The notes: a model not told the origin generated them from the letters alone. 64,000 bases of DNA from Lujinxingia litoralis (GCF_003260125.1 NZ_QHKO01000003.1:186001-250000), one strand, 5' to 3'; positions 8,651 through 17,891 are shown, numbered from the stretch's first letter. Numbers and translations are program-made.

Positions 8651-10747
8651 ATGAGAGAGCGCAGATGGTGGTGGATGGGAGCGGCGGCGCTGGCGCTGGC
8701 GGTCAGCGTAGGATGTTCGGGCGACGCCGCGGACGTGCCCGGCGACGATGTCGGGGGGGATGCGCTCGACGGTGGCGACTCGCAGATTGAAGGAAGGCAG
8801 ATGCGCTTTGATGTGGATTCATCGGCGTATTTCGACCTTCCTTTCCCCAGCGATGTTCGCAGTCGGGAGGGGTTTGAAGGCGTGTTCACGGCCTGGCCGG
8901 AGGCGACGCGTCGCAACATTCTTAAGGAATGGTTCGAAGCTGCCGATAGCCGCCTGGAAGGGTGGGGGCTTATCGGCGGGATGTTCGCGCATTTTGACGG
9001 GCCGCTGGATGCGAGCACGTTGGTCGGCGGGTACGAGGCGTCGATGGAGATGGAGGGTGGTTGGCCCTCGGTGTTTTTGGTCGACGTGGACGCGTCGAGT
9101 CCTGAGAAGGGGCGCGTGCTGCCGATTGAGTGTGAGTATCGTCCGGAGGCGGGAACCTACCATGAGGCTCATATGGTGGGGTGCATCTCGCCATACGGGG
9201 TGGTTCGGCGCGCGACGACGCGTTACGCGCTGATCTTTACCGATGAACTCAAGGACGACGCGGGCGAGGCGATTGTCCGCTCGGCGGATCTGGTGCGCCT
9301 GCTTGCGGGGGAGGATGTTGGCGCGGTTGCGGCGGCTCCCTACGTGGAAGCGCTGGAGGTTGTGGAGGGGTTGGGTGTGGCGCCCGACGCGGTGCGCGGG
9401 ATGGCGGTGTTTACCACGCATGACCCGAGTGTACGCCTGCGTAAGATCAACGACTGGTTCAATGCGCAGCCGGAGCCGCAGGTCAACGAGGACCCCGGGT
9501 TTGAGCTGGTGGAGGTGTTTGATGACTACGTGCTTCTGAAGGCGACCTACGATGTGCCCACGGTTCAGCAGGGGTCGCGCCCGTACTCCAGCGCTCCGGC
9601 CGGAGCGCTGGCGTTGGATGAAAGTGGGGAGTTGATGCAGGTCGACACTCAGACGATCCGCTTCTTTGTGACGGTGCCCCGCCAGGCGATGCCCGAGGGA
9701 GGGTTTCCGGTCCTGATGTACATGCATGGCTCCGGGGGGCGGGCCGATGAACTCTACATGCGGGGACCGAAGCCCGATCTGGAGACGGATGCTCCGGCGG
9801 GGAGTGGCCCGGCCGGGGTGGTGGCGCCCTACGGGGTGGCGGGCTTTGCGGCGGATTTCAATCTTCATGGCACGCGTTACAGCCCGCCGGATACCACCGG
9901 GTTGATGCTCTACAACCTGATCGGCAACCCCGGGGCGGCGGTGGACAACTTCAATGTGGCAGCCAGCGAAGTGACGCTGCACGCGCGACTCCTGGGGCAG
10001 ATGGCGATCGATCCGGCGGTGGCGCCGGAGTACCTGGATGCCGGGGCGTCAGAGGACGGGTTGATTCGCTTTAATAGCGAGCGCATCTCGGCGATGGGTC
10101 AGTCGATGGGGTCGACGATCGGGCTTCCGGCGTTGACCGTTGATCGCACCATTGCCGCCGGGATCTTTTCGGGATCTGGTGGCGTCCTCATCGAGGTCGC
10201 GCTGAAGTCGGTTAAGCCGGTCAACGTGGGGCAGGCGCTGCGGGTTGCGATTGGCCTGCGCTCCGATGAAGAGCTTAATCGCTTCGACCCGATCCTCAGC
10301 GCGGTGCAGAATGTCTGGGATCTGGTCGACCCGGTGGCGCACGGTCGCCATCTGATCGAGGAGCCTCATGCCGGAGTGCCGGCCAAGCAGGCATTGCAGC
10401 ACTCGGGGCTGGATGACAGCTATTTTAGTCCCGGGTCGCGGGCGGCCTTCTCGGCGGCAGTGGGCGCGGAGGTGGTGGCACCGCTGCTGGAAGAAGATGC
10501 GCTGGAATGGATGCGCTGGGTGGGGCGCGACCAGGTGTTGGAGCTTCCGGTCGTAGGCAACCGCGATGGCGTCACGGCGGTGGTCACGCAGTACGAGCCC
10601 CAGGTGCTCGACGGTCATAACGTCGCTTATCAGCGCGCCGATGCCCAGGCGCAGTACGGCTGCTTCGTGGCCCGCGCCCGGGCCGGAGAGGCTACCGAGT
10701 TGAGCAGTGTGGAGGCGTCGTCGGTGGAGGCCTGCGCGCCTCGTTGA
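8651..10747 (+). CDS. Lipase-like alpha/beta-hydrolase lipoprotein
   Basis: Exported lipoprotein of about 698 residues with signal MRERRWWWMGAAALALAVSVGCS. After an acidic linker comes a 'YFDLPFPSDVRS' segment like that of bacterial virulence-factor lipase N-terminal domains. The C-terminal half is an alpha/beta hydrolase: an oxyanion-hole strand 'GFPVLMYMHGSGGRADE' and nucleophile elbow GQSMGS near residue 483. It likely acts on esters or lipids at the cell surface or outside; the substrate is unknown. GTG 8648 and ATG 8651 are adjacent starts; AGGAG spacing favours 8651. Repeat cluster and terminator lie downstream. Confidence 0.75.
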   Translation: MRERRWWWMGAAALALAVSVGCSGDAADVPGDDVGGDALDGGDSQIEGRQMRFDVDSSAYFDLPFPSDVRSREGFEGVFTAWPEATRRNILKEWFEAADSRLEGWGLIGGMFAHFDGPLDASTLVGGYEASMEMEGGWPSVFLVDVDASSPEKGRVLPIECEYRPEAGTYHEAHMVGCISPYGVVRRATTRYALIFTDELKDDAGEAIVRSADLVRLLAGEDVGAVAAAPYVEALEVVEGLGVAPDAVRGMAVFTTHDPSVRLRKINDWFNAQPEPQVNEDPGFELVEVFDDYVLLKATYDVPTVQQGSRPYSSAPAGALALDESGELMQVDTQTIRFFVTVPRQAMPEGGFPVLMYMHGSGGRADELYMRGPKPDLETDAPAGSGPAGVVAPYGVAGFAADFNLHGTRYSPPDTTGLMLYNLIGNPGAAVDNFNVAASEVTLHARLLGQMAIDPAVAPEYLDAGASEDGLIRFNSERISAMGQSMGSTIGLPALTVDRTIAAGIFSGSGGVLIEVALKSVKPVNVGQALRVAIGLRSDEELNRFDPILSAVQNVWDLVDPVAHGRHLIEEPHAGVPAKQALQHSGLDDSYFSPGSRAAFSAAVGAEVVAPLLEEDALEWMRWVGRDQVLELPVVGNRDGVTAVVTQYEPQVLDGHNVAYQRADAQAQYGCFVARARAGEATELSSVEASSVEACAPR

Positions 10748-10794
10748 GCCTGTTCTTTGTGTGTGAAGGCTCCGGCGTCCGGAGGTTGCAAGAC

Positions 10795-10917
10795 CTGACC
10801 TACGGACGTCTCGGAGCTCCTGAAAAGTCTGACCTACGGACGTCGCGGAGCTCCTGAAAAGTCTGACCTACGGACGTCGCGGAGCTCCTGAAAAGTCTGA
10901 CCTACGGACGTCGCTAA
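10795..10917 (+). repeat. CTGACC-family cluster 1 (34-bp units)
   Basis: Four units at 10795, 10829, 10863 and 10897, exactly 34 bp apart. The core is CTGACCTACGGACGTCG followed by a constant spacer GGAGCTCCTGAAAAGT. It lies between the lipase stop and its terminator. Confidence 0.95.
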
Positions 10918-10924
10918 GATGCAG

Positions 10925-10962
10925 AAAGCCCCCTGAAGAGCGTGCTCCTCAGGGGGCTTTTT
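10925..10962 (+). terminator. Rho-independent terminator
   Basis: Stem AAGCCCCCTGA/TCAGGGGGCTT with a loop of about 14 bases and a T tract. It would end transcripts that run through the lipase gene and cluster 1. Confidence 0.88.
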
Positions 10963-10991
10963 GTGTGTGCACAACGTTGCGGCCGGTGATT

Positions 10992-11294
10992 TCAGCTGGA
11001 GCGGCGCAGATCGGCCATGGAGATGACCTTGTCCTGGCGGCGCATCGGATGGACGCGTGGCGCCGGGGCATCTCGTCCGTCAGCATCCATCAGATTGAGC
11101 GCATCTCGCAGGGCGCCGATTTGACCGGCGCAGAGGCGGATGCGGCGCTGGGTGAGCCAACCCAACTCGTGGCCATCCCGTTGAAGGCGCAGCTCCAGGG
11201 TCGGGGTCTCGCCAGGTTCGCTGACCTGGACCAGCTCCACACGGGTGTCTGCTTCAAAGCCCAGAAGATCGCCGAGATGTTTTTCGAAGGTCAT
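10992..11294 (-). CDS. Small protein under a predicted Fur-controlled promoter
   Basis: Hypothetical protein of 100 residues. It has a beta-rich centre ('VELVQVSEP', 'TLELRLQRDGHELGWLTQ') and then 'RRIRLCAGQIGALRDALNLM', an arrangement loosely like the PC4/p15 transcriptional coactivator fold; I rate that resemblance as weak. The strand is chosen because two Fur-box-like sites and a sigma-70-like promoter lie just upstream on this strand (11339-11399). That suggests expression when iron is low. The next gene on the same strand encodes a ferritin-like protein, but a terminator separates them. An overlapping plus-strand ORF has no such support. Confidence 0.6.
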   Translation of the reverse strand: MTFEKHLGDLLGFEADTRVELVQVSEPGETPTLELRLQRDGHELGWLTQRRIRLCAGQIGALRDALNLMDADGRDAPAPRVHPMRRQDKVISMADLRRSS

Positions 11295-11338
11295 GTCGTT
11301 GGGTCCGCCGTGGGGGGAACGCTGGAGTACACACCGTC

Positions 11339-11399
11339 ATTGATAATGACTTTCAATATTCGGTCAAGGCGAAAATGAAATCGATTCTCAATTCATTTC
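11339..11399 (-). promoter_or_regulatory. Promoter with two predicted Fur boxes
   Basis: Box 1 at 11342-11360 reads GATAATGACTTTCAATATT and matches about 14 of 19 positions of the Fur consensus. Box 2 at 11371-11399 contains, on the minus strand, TGAGAATCGATTTCATTTTC, a near-textbook Fur site. Between them lies TTGACC (11362-11367 complement) with a 17-base spacer to ATCAAT, so both boxes would block the promoter of the 100-residue gene. Confidence 0.7.
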
Positions 11400-11421
11400 C
11401 CGCCCCCCGGTTGGACCCACC

Positions 11422-11455
11422 AAAAAAAAGCCCCTCGCCGGTGGGCGAGGGGCTT
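11422..11455 (-). terminator. Terminator of the ferritin-like gene
   Basis: Read on the minus strand, AAGCCCCTCGCC and GGCGAGGGGCTT pair and are followed by eight T residues. Confidence 0.9.
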
Positions 11456-11486
11456 AAGAAGGGAGGCTACGTTCTTTTCAAGCGGC

Positions 11487-11951
11487 TCAGGCGGTGGTGC
11501 CCTTACCTTTCTTGATGTCGCCCGCGGCGAAGGTCACCTTGCCGGTAAGCTTGCGCAGGTGATCAACGTGGTCCTGTTCTTCAGCGACGTGCTCTTCGAT
11601 CCAGTACAGGGTGCCGTTGTTCGCGGCGCCGGCAACCTCGTGGGCCGCCTCCCAGGCTTGGAGCGCGTCTTCTTCCAGGGCCAGAGCAGCTTCGAGCATG
11701 CCCTGGACGTCAGCGGCCTGGCGGATGGTGGCCGGCTCTACGGTCGGGATGCCTCCGAGCACGGCGATCTTTTCGCCCAGGGCTTCGGCGTGGTCACGCG
11801 CCTCTTCGCTGGATTCGTGGAAGAACTCACGGAAGATCTCGCGTTCGTATCCGGTGACCATCACCGCAGCCTGCATGTACTGGATGACGCCGGCAAGTTC
11901 CCAGGCCATCGCGGTGTTAAGGCGTTTGATCAGCTCTTCTTTCGAACTCAT
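11487..11951 (-). CDS. Ferritin-like (bacterioferritin-type) protein
   Basis: Four-helix ferritin-like protein of 154 residues, expected to bind a di-iron centre and to store or oxidise iron in the cytoplasm. Candidate ligands are Glu18 (in MAWELAG), Glu50 and His54 (SEEARDHAE), a Glu in LALEEDAL near 93, and Glu/His in EEHVAEEQDHV near 120. The first helix-2 pair is spaced Glu-x-x-x-His here instead of the usual Glu-x-x-His, so the site may be atypical. A haem-binding Met could not be assigned. GGAG precedes the ATG, and a strong terminator follows the stop. Confidence 0.8.
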   Translation of the reverse strand: MSSKEELIKRLNTAMAWELAGVIQYMQAAVMVTGYEREIFREFFHESSEEARDHAEALGEKIAVLGGIPTVEPATIRQAADVQGMLEAALALEEDALQAWEAAHEVAGAANNGTLYWIEEHVAEEQDHVDHLRKLTGKVTFAAGDIKKGKGTTA

Positions 11952-12136
11952 AGGGTGCTCCAGGGTAATGATCGGTGAGCGGACATAAAATCAGCCAGCA
12001 ATTGGCTCTCAAGGTATAAGGGCCGAACACAAAAGGTCAACATCCGGGCAAAGAACGCGCGATGACGCGGAGTCAAAGGGTGTGTTAGGGTGCGCGTTAC
12101 TAGAGACAGACGCCCGGTGATTCGGGAGGCGTACCG

Positions 12137-15100
12137 GTGGCGATTCAGAGGGCGACCAAGTGCGTAAGGGGAGAACACGTGCGAGTTCGGAATTACCGGC
12201 TTGAGAGAGCTCGGGAGACGGGGTTGGGGGGGCGTTTGTGGGAGGTGTTTGACGAGGCTTCCGGGCGGTGGCGTACGCTGCGAGCAGCGCATACGGCCCA
12301 CGAGCCGGCGGGGATGTCTGAGCTTTATCGTCGGCAGGCTCAGGGGGCGGCGGTGATTTTTCACCCGGGTGTGGCGCCGCTGTATGACTTTGGTGAGATC
12401 AGCCTGGACGAGGCCGGCAGCAGCCAGGGGGCGATGCTGGCCGGCGATGTGTTCTGGGTGAGCACACCGCTGGAGGGTGGGCAGCCCCTGCAGGGGTGCA
12501 TGGAACGACTGGAGTGGCCGCAGTTTCGCCGGGTGCTTCTGGGAGTGTTGGAGGCGTTGGCGTTCGGGCACGCCCGTGGGGTGGTGCACCGCCGGCTGAG
12601 CCCCGAGCTGGTGTGGGTCGCGCTTAGCCCTGGCCGGGAGGACGTGGAAGCGGTGCAGCTGCTGGAATTCGGGCTCTTGCCGCCCCGTCGACTCGACGGT
12701 CTGGAGGTGGCGAGTTCGGGGTATCAGGCGCCGGAGGTGGTGGAAGGGCGCTGGCGAGAGCAGGGAGCCTGGAGCGATTTGTACAGTGTGGGGGTGATGG
12801 CGTTTCGCTGGCTCTACGGGCGCATGCCCGATGATGAGCAGGGAAGACCCACGCGTGGGGAGCAACATCACTTTGTGCCCTCGGGGTTTGCCAGCTGGGT
12901 GCTTAGCTGCCTGGACGAATCGCCCATCGATCGTTTTCGGTTTGCGGCCGATGCTCATGAGCATTTAAGCCGCCTGGACGTTCATTTCTGGGGACCGAAG
13001 CAGCCGGAGAAGCGGCGACCGCCGAGCTGGCGTCGCGATGGCGAGGTGGACTGGGACGCCTTTCGCGAGCTGTGGCGATCGTCGGAGCTGTACCGTTTTC
13101 GGGAAGTGCCGCTGGTGGGGAGGACCGAGGTCCGTGACGGGCTGTGGCGGGCGTTGATGGAATTGCACGAGGGAGGACGCGCCCGGGTTGTGGTGGTGCG
13201 GGGGCCTTCCGGGGTGGGCAAAACCCGGCTGGTGGAGTGGCTAACCCGTCGGGCTCACGAGCTGGGGCTGGCCGACGTGATGAGGGCATCGCATCATGCG
13301 GTGGCGAACTCCGCCGACGGGCTCACGCGCATGCTCGCACGCTACTTTCGGGCGACCGGGCTCTCGGTGGAGGGGGCGGAGCGGCGCGTGTATGAGGAAC
13401 TCAGCGGCCGGGGGCTCGACGAGTTGCAGGCACGGGCATCGGCTCAGGCGCTGGCGGCCTGGATGCTTCCCTGGGGGGAGCGCGCGCAGGCTCAAGCCAG
13501 CGCCGAACGCAGCGCGGCGATGCAGCTGGCGTTTAATGAGCTCAGTCGGGAGCGCCCGCTGATCGTCTGTGTGGAAGACGGACAGTGGGCCAGCGAGACG
13601 CTCGACTGGGTAGAGGGGCTGTTGGACTCGCCGGTGCGCGCCTCGGTGCTGGTTGTGATCACGGTTAATGATGAAGCGTTGGTGGATCGACCGCTCGAGA
13701 GGGTGCAGCTCGATCAGTTGCTTGAAAAGTCGTCGGTCAGTGAGCTGGTTGTGCCACCGCTGACGCTTCATGAGCAGCTCTCGTTCATCTCGCTGCTGGC
13801 ACCGCTGGAGGAAGAGCTGGCCTATGAACTGGCCCAGCGTGCCGGGGGCAATCCGCTCTTCATTGTGCGGGTGCTCAAGCGCTGGGTGCATGAAGATTTG
13901 CTGGTCCCTTCGGAGCGCGATCCTGAACGTCTGACCGTTGGTGAGGCGGAGCGCGAGCGTCTTCCGGAGGGGATGCTCGAATCGTGGGATGGGGCGGTGG
14001 AGCAGCTCATTGAGCAGTTTGATGATGAGGTGCGCCAGGCCGCGCTGCAGGCCATGGAGATCGCGGCTGCCTTGGGACTCACGGTGTTGACTGAGGAGTG
14101 GGAGGATGTGTGCGAGCGGTGTGAGGTGAGGCTCCCCGATCATCTTCTGGCGGCGCTCTTTGCCAACTGTCTGGCCAGTGAACTTTATGAGGAGCGCTCC
14201 TTCGAGTTTGTGCACCCGATGTTGCGGGAATCGTTGGCGCGTCGCGCGATGCAGGAAGGACGGTACAAGGCGATTCACCGCGCGTGTGCCGACGCGCTTG
14301 CCGCCCGCTACTCTGAGGACGATCTTACGGTGGCCGAGCGCCTGGGGGTTCATCTTTTTGAGGCCGGTGATAACGACCGGGCTATGGCACATCTGTTAAA
14401 GGGGGGGACTCACGCCGGAAATATGGGGGAGTCGCGGCGGGCGTTGGGATTGATTGCGCGTTATGACCAGGCCTGCGATCGGCTGGAGCTCGATGCGCGG
14501 GATGTGCGGCGCGTGCGAGGTATGCTTCGTCAGTGCTGGGCGCTTCATGCAGCCGGTCAGGTCGATGCGGCGCAGCCCGTGATCGAGCAAGCCCGTCAAC
14601 TGCTTCGTGAAGAGGATGAAGCCGAACTCCTGGTGCCGCTGATCTGGCTGGACGCCGGGCTTAACTTCACCCACGGAAATCTCGAGCAGGTCGAAGTGCT
14701 GCTTGGCGAGGCTCGTCGCGTCAGCGAGCTTCATAGCGATCGCCATGGGCTGGCCGGTACGCTGTTGCGGCTGGGCAGTACCTGGAAGGAGAAGGGCAAC
14801 TACGAGAAGGCGGTGGATGCCTATGAACAGGCTCGCCAGCTCTGGGCTCAGGCCCGGGAGTTGGGCGGCCAGGCCGCGGCGACTCTCGGGTTAGTATCGG
14901 CCTGTCTGGAGTCTGGGGAACTTCTTCGCGCGCGGGCGCTGCTCGACGAGGTGCGGGACGAGGAAGAGCTCTTCGAGCGGGTTTCGGGCGGGGACTATTA
15001 CAATGCCTATGGCGAACTCTGCCGCCGGGAGGAGCGCTGGGAAGAAGCCGAGGTGATGTACCGGCGCTCGATTGCGAGTTGGGAGGCCGTGGGTGGGGTC

Positions 15101-15472
15101 GATGCCAACCTGGTTCGGTGCAACCTGGGGATGATGATGGTGACTCAGGGGCGCTATGGCGAGGCGATGGAGCTGCTTGGTGATGTGGAGTCGGCGTGGA
15201 GTCGGGCGGGGATGGTGCGCGAGCAGGTCTATACGTTGGCGGCGATGATGCCCTGCCTGGCGGCCAGCAGTAGCTGGGCGGTGTGGCGTGAGTACGCCGT
15301 CACGGTTGAAGGGTATGTGCGCGAGAAGGGGATGCGTTCGCGAGATCTGCGGGAGATGTTTGAAATCAATGCGGAGCTGGCAGAGGCGGCGGGCGATGGC
15401 GAGGTGGTGGCGCTCTCGCGAAAGATTCTGCAAACGCAATGTGAGTCGGTCGGGGAAGGGGTTGTGTCCTGA
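12137..15472 (+). CDS. Pseudokinase-AAA/STAND ATPase-TPR signalling protein
   Basis: Protein of 1111 residues with the architecture of PknK-like kinases. Residues 16-285 follow the protein-kinase fold (APE at 198-200, SDLYSVGV at 213-220), but the catalytic residues are gone: HRD is HRR (151-153), the catalytic-loop Lys and Asn are Ser and Val, DFG is EFG (177-179), and the beta-3 Lys motif reads TLRAAH. It is therefore a predicted pseudokinase. Residues 325-620 form a P-loop ATPase with Walker A GPSGVGKT (356-363) and Walker B-like LIVCVEDGQ. The rest is helical repeats with TPR-like units such as GNYEKAVDAYEQARQLW. It is likely a large signalling scaffold whose ligand is unknown. GTG start with GGGAGG 7 bases upstream. 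Confidence 0.8.
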   Translation: MAIQRATKCVRGEHVRVRNYRLERARETGLGGRLWEVFDEASGRWRTLRAAHTAHEPAGMSELYRRQAQGAAVIFHPGVAPLYDFGEISLDEAGSSQGAMLAGDVFWVSTPLEGGQPLQGCMERLEWPQFRRVLLGVLEALAFGHARGVVHRRLSPELVWVALSPGREDVEAVQLLEFGLLPPRRLDGLEVASSGYQAPEVVEGRWREQGAWSDLYSVGVMAFRWLYGRMPDDEQGRPTRGEQHHFVPSGFASWVLSCLDESPIDRFRFAADAHEHLSRLDVHFWGPKQPEKRRPPSWRRDGEVDWDAFRELWRSSELYRFREVPLVGRTEVRDGLWRALMELHEGGRARVVVVRGPSGVGKTRLVEWLTRRAHELGLADVMRASHHAVANSADGLTRMLARYFRATGLSVEGAERRVYEELSGRGLDELQARASAQALAAWMLPWGERAQAQASAERSAAMQLAFNELSRERPLIVCVEDGQWASETLDWVEGLLDSPVRASVLVVITVNDEALVDRPLERVQLDQLLEKSSVSELVVPPLTLHEQLSFISLLAPLEEELAYELAQRAGGNPLFIVRVLKRWVHEDLLVPSERDPERLTVGEAERERLPEGMLESWDGAVEQLIEQFDDEVRQAALQAMEIAAALGLTVLTEEWEDVCERCEVRLPDHLLAALFANCLASELYEERSFEFVHPMLRESLARRAMQEGRYKAIHRACADALAARYSEDDLTVAERLGVHLFEAGDNDRAMAHLLKGGTHAGNMGESRRALGLIARYDQACDRLELDARDVRRVRGMLRQCWALHAAGQVDAAQPVIEQARQLLREEDEAELLVPLIWLDAGLNFTHGNLEQVEVLLGEARRVSELHSDRHGLAGTLLRLGSTWKEKGNYEKAVDAYEQARQLWAQARELGGQAAATLGLVSACLESGELLRARALLDEVRDEEELFERVSGGDYYNAYGELCRREERWEEAEVMYRRSIASWEAVGGVDANLVRCNLGMMMVTQGRYGEAMELLGDVESAWSRAGMVREQVYTLAAMMPCLAASSSWAVWREYAVTVEGYVREKGMRSRDLREMFEINAELAEAAGDGEVVALSRKILQTQCESVGEGVVS

Positions 15473-15493
15473 GTGCCGACGCGCGCTGAGCGT

Positions 15494-16249
15494 TCAGGGG
15501 GTGGGAGCCGGCGCGTGCTGGGCGCCCCAGCACTGTGTGTGTCCCCGGGAGGTGACGCCGCAGACCTGTGGGGGGCGAGTTTGGAGCAAGACAAATCGCT
15601 CCGCGGGCGCGTCGAGATTTCCCGGCAGGTTTGCCCCCCAGCACAGGGGTTTGCCGGCGGTTGATAGCGCACAGGCGAATTGCGGGGTGGCGACGACCTG
15701 CGAAAAAGTGCCTTCGGGGGCGCGCATGGGGCCCTGAACATGGGTGCCAGCGCAGCGTAGCTGGCCGCGCGAGGTCAGTGCGCAGGTGAAGCGGTCGCCG
15801 GCGGCAAGGTCGATGTAGGTCTCAGTGGGCAAGGCTGTCTGGGCGTGGGTGTTGTCGCCGATGCAGAGAAGTTGGCCGAGGATGTCGAGCGCGCAGATAT
15901 GACGCAGGCCACTGACGAGGCGGGCGATGGGTGCACGCGTGAGGTCGCGGTCAACGCCGGGGCCCTGGCAGGAGAGGGCCGCGCTTTCATCCAGACGACA
16001 ACTCCAGTCGGCGGCCACCACCAGCGTAGGGGTGGGGGCGGGAAAAAGGAGGTGCGGTGAGAGAGGGGTGTAGGGGTTCTGACGCGTGAAGTCTTCGGCA
16101 GCGGGCGGGGTGACACCTTCGGGGACCAGCGCCACAGCCCGGGGGCTGAAGAGTAGAGCAAGCAGGGCGAGGATCAGCAACGGGCGGGGGCCCGCCCATT
16201 GCTGCATGCGGAGGATGGTACGCCAGGTCGAGGGGGGCGGGATCTTCAT
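15494..16249 (-). CDS. Secreted RCC1-repeat protein
   Basis: Secreted protein of 251 residues with a hydrophobic signal peptide around residues 18-40. It then carries about five RCC1-type beta-propeller repeats, each with a cysteine pair, for example HICALDILGQLLCIGDN, FTCALTSRGQLRCAG and FACALSTAGKPLCWGAN. The Cys pairs suggest disulfides outside the cytoplasm. Full RCC1 propellers have seven blades, so this is a partial propeller. Role unknown; such proteins are common in Myxococcota and relatives. ATG 16249 is preferred over GTG 16255 because GGAGG lies 5 bases before it. It is divergent from the next lipoprotein gene. Confidence 0.75.
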   Translation of the reverse strand: MKIPPPSTWRTILRMQQWAGPRPLLILALLALLFSPRAVALVPEGVTPPAAEDFTRQNPYTPLSPHLLFPAPTPTLVVAADWSCRLDESAALSCQGPGVDRDLTRAPIARLVSGLRHICALDILGQLLCIGDNTHAQTALPTETYIDLAAGDRFTCALTSRGQLRCAGTHVQGPMRAPEGTFSQVVATPQFACALSTAGKPLCWGANLPGNLDAPAERFVLLQTRPPQVCGVTSRGHTQCWGAQHAPAPTP

Positions 16250-16359
16250 GGACACCTCCCAATGTGGGGTACATCATCAAAGAAAGCTGCATTAAAGGTA
16301 AACGCATCTTGATGATGAACGATGCCCGCGCAGGCGGGGTGACCTGAAGAGGAATCTGA

Positions 16360-17112
16360 ATGAATACGATGAACTGGATGCGCGCACTGGTGATGGTGTT
16401 GGCCATCGGCGCGTGGGGAGGATGTACCGACGACCCTCACGTGCCTGCGCCGGTGGACGCCGGTTGTGGAGCGGCGTGCGACGATGGTGGCCAGAGCGAC
16501 GCGTCGGACGTTGGAGACGGGGGATTGATCGGGGGCGGCGGGGACACTCAACAACCTGACGATGCTGGAGAAGACGTGACCCAGGGTCAGCAGGATGCCG
16601 AGGAAGATGCGACCCAGGGTCAGCCGGATGCCGAGGAAGATGCGACCCAGGGTCAGCCGGATGTCGAGGAGGGAGATGTCGATTCGGGCGATGATGCCGG
16701 TGGAGATGTCGGAGGCGATCCGCACGAAGGGCGGCCGCTCGGGCAGTGCAATTCGAGCACGAACTGCCCGCCGGATGCTCCCGGCGGTCCGCTGTGCACG
16801 CGGAGTGCTCCCGGCGGGATCTGTTCGGGGTGTGGGGAGTTCGCGGGGTGCGCTGCGGGTTACGAATGCTTCGCTGGTTCCTGTGTGGCGGACTGCTCCG
16901 CGGATTCGGATTGCCCCCCGGGGATGGCATGTAGCTCCCGGGGGCAATGCGCCATTCAGAGGTGCGTAGAAGACGTCTGCCCGGACCCGATGTTTGGCTG
17001 CAACGCCAGCGATATGTGTGAGCGCCGTAGCTGTGAGGAGCAGGTAGATTGCCCGGCACGCACCACCTGTCAGGGAGGCGTGTGCATTGAGGACCGCCAG
17101 TTGGTTCTCTGA
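16360..17112 (+). CDS. Cysteine-rich lipoprotein with acidic repeats
   Basis: Lipoprotein of 250 residues, with signal MNTMNWMRALVMVLAIGAWG followed by GC (lipobox). Residues 40-125 are an Asp/Gly-rich linker holding three near copies of QPDAEEDATQG. The C-terminal half has about 18 cysteines in patterns such as CNSSTNCPPD, CADCSADSDCPPGMACSS and CVEDVCPDPMFGC, typical of small disulfide-rich surface modules in these bacteria. No enzyme motif is seen. It is divergent from the RCC1 gene by 110 bases. Confidence 0.75.
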   Translation: MNTMNWMRALVMVLAIGAWGGCTDDPHVPAPVDAGCGAACDDGGQSDASDVGDGGLIGGGGDTQQPDDAGEDVTQGQQDAEEDATQGQPDAEEDATQGQPDVEEGDVDSGDDAGGDVGGDPHEGRPLGQCNSSTNCPPDAPGGPLCTRSAPGGICSGCGEFAGCAAGYECFAGSCVADCSADSDCPPGMACSSRGQCAIQRCVEDVCPDPMFGCNASDMCERRSCEEQVDCPARTTCQGGVCIEDRQLVL

Positions 17113-17140
17113 TTTTAGGCGTCCGGGCCGGGGGCGCTGC

Positions 17141-17764
17141 TTAGCTGGAGGCTTTCTGGCCGAAGTGTACGTCGGTGGCCTCCAGATAGGCGAGTTCTTC
17201 GGCGGTGGACTCGCGCCCCAGGATGGCGTTGCGGTGGGGGAAGCGTCCGAAGCGGGCGATGATGTCACGGTGCTGGACGGCGTAGTCCAGAAAGCCCTGG
17301 AAGAGCTCCACGTGGGCGTCGGGAGCCTGGTGGGTCAGGGACTCGAAGAGTTCTACGCAGCGATCCTGGTGTTCGAGTGATTCGTCGTGTTCCAACGGCA
17401 TATAGAAGAAGGCGCGGGCGATGGGGGCGAGTTCCTGATCGTGGCCGCATTCGATGGCCTGGAGGGCGTATTTGAGCGCCAGATGATCGGCGGCAAAGGC
17501 CTGGTCGGTGCCGCGGTAGATGTTGCGGGTGAACTGATCGAGGAGAAGTATCAGGGCCAGGCGGCTATCGGCGCTCTGAAGCCAGTCTTCGAGTTCGGCG
17601 TTGCGGGCCTGGATGACCAGTTCGGCAAAACGTTCGCGGATCTCGCGGTCTACCTGCTCACCGCCGGCAAACCAGATGCGATACTTTTCGGGGGGGAAGT
17701 TTCCGTCGCGGATCGCGTCGGTGGTGCCAAACCAGTATTGAAGTACGTCTTGGTAAGAGGTCAC
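17141..17764 (-). CDS. DUF924 family protein
   Basis: Protein of 207 residues of the DUF924 family: N-terminal YQDVLQYWFG, a LILLLDQFTRNIYRGT segment and 'FFYMPLEHDES', all family hallmarks. It is an all-helical cytoplasmic protein of unknown function, with a TPR-like fold in known structures. A GTG start at 17764 is preferred because GGAGG lies upstream and the product then begins at the family N-terminus; a longer frame upstream is not supported. Confidence 0.85.
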   Translation of the reverse strand: MTSYQDVLQYWFGTTDAIRDGNFPPEKYRIWFAGGEQVDREIRERFAELVIQARNAELEDWLQSADSRLALILLLDQFTRNIYRGTDQAFAADHLALKYALQAIECGHDQELAPIARAFFYMPLEHDESLEHQDRCVELFESLTHQAPDAHVELFQGFLDYAVQHRDIIARFGRFPHRNAILGRESTAEELAYLEATDVHFGQKASS

Positions 17765-17891
17765 AGGTTGCCTCCGGGGCAAAAGGTGTTCAACGTCGGG
17801 GTGATGTTTGTGCTGTGGCGGTCTGCGATGGTACCAGATCAGCCCGCAGCCGAGGTTAGAACAGTCGAAATCGATTCGTGAAGGAGCAGAT

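Noticed and set aside
10965..11378. Plus-strand ORF of 137 codons opposite the small Fur-linked gene
   Set aside because: It starts inside terminator sequence, has no ribosome site, and runs against the Fur-box promoter that points to the minus-strand gene.
11948..12964. A 338-codon minus-strand ORF overlapping the pseudokinase gene
   Set aside because: The plus strand has recognisable kinase-fold and ATPase motifs with a good ribosome site; the minus frame has none.
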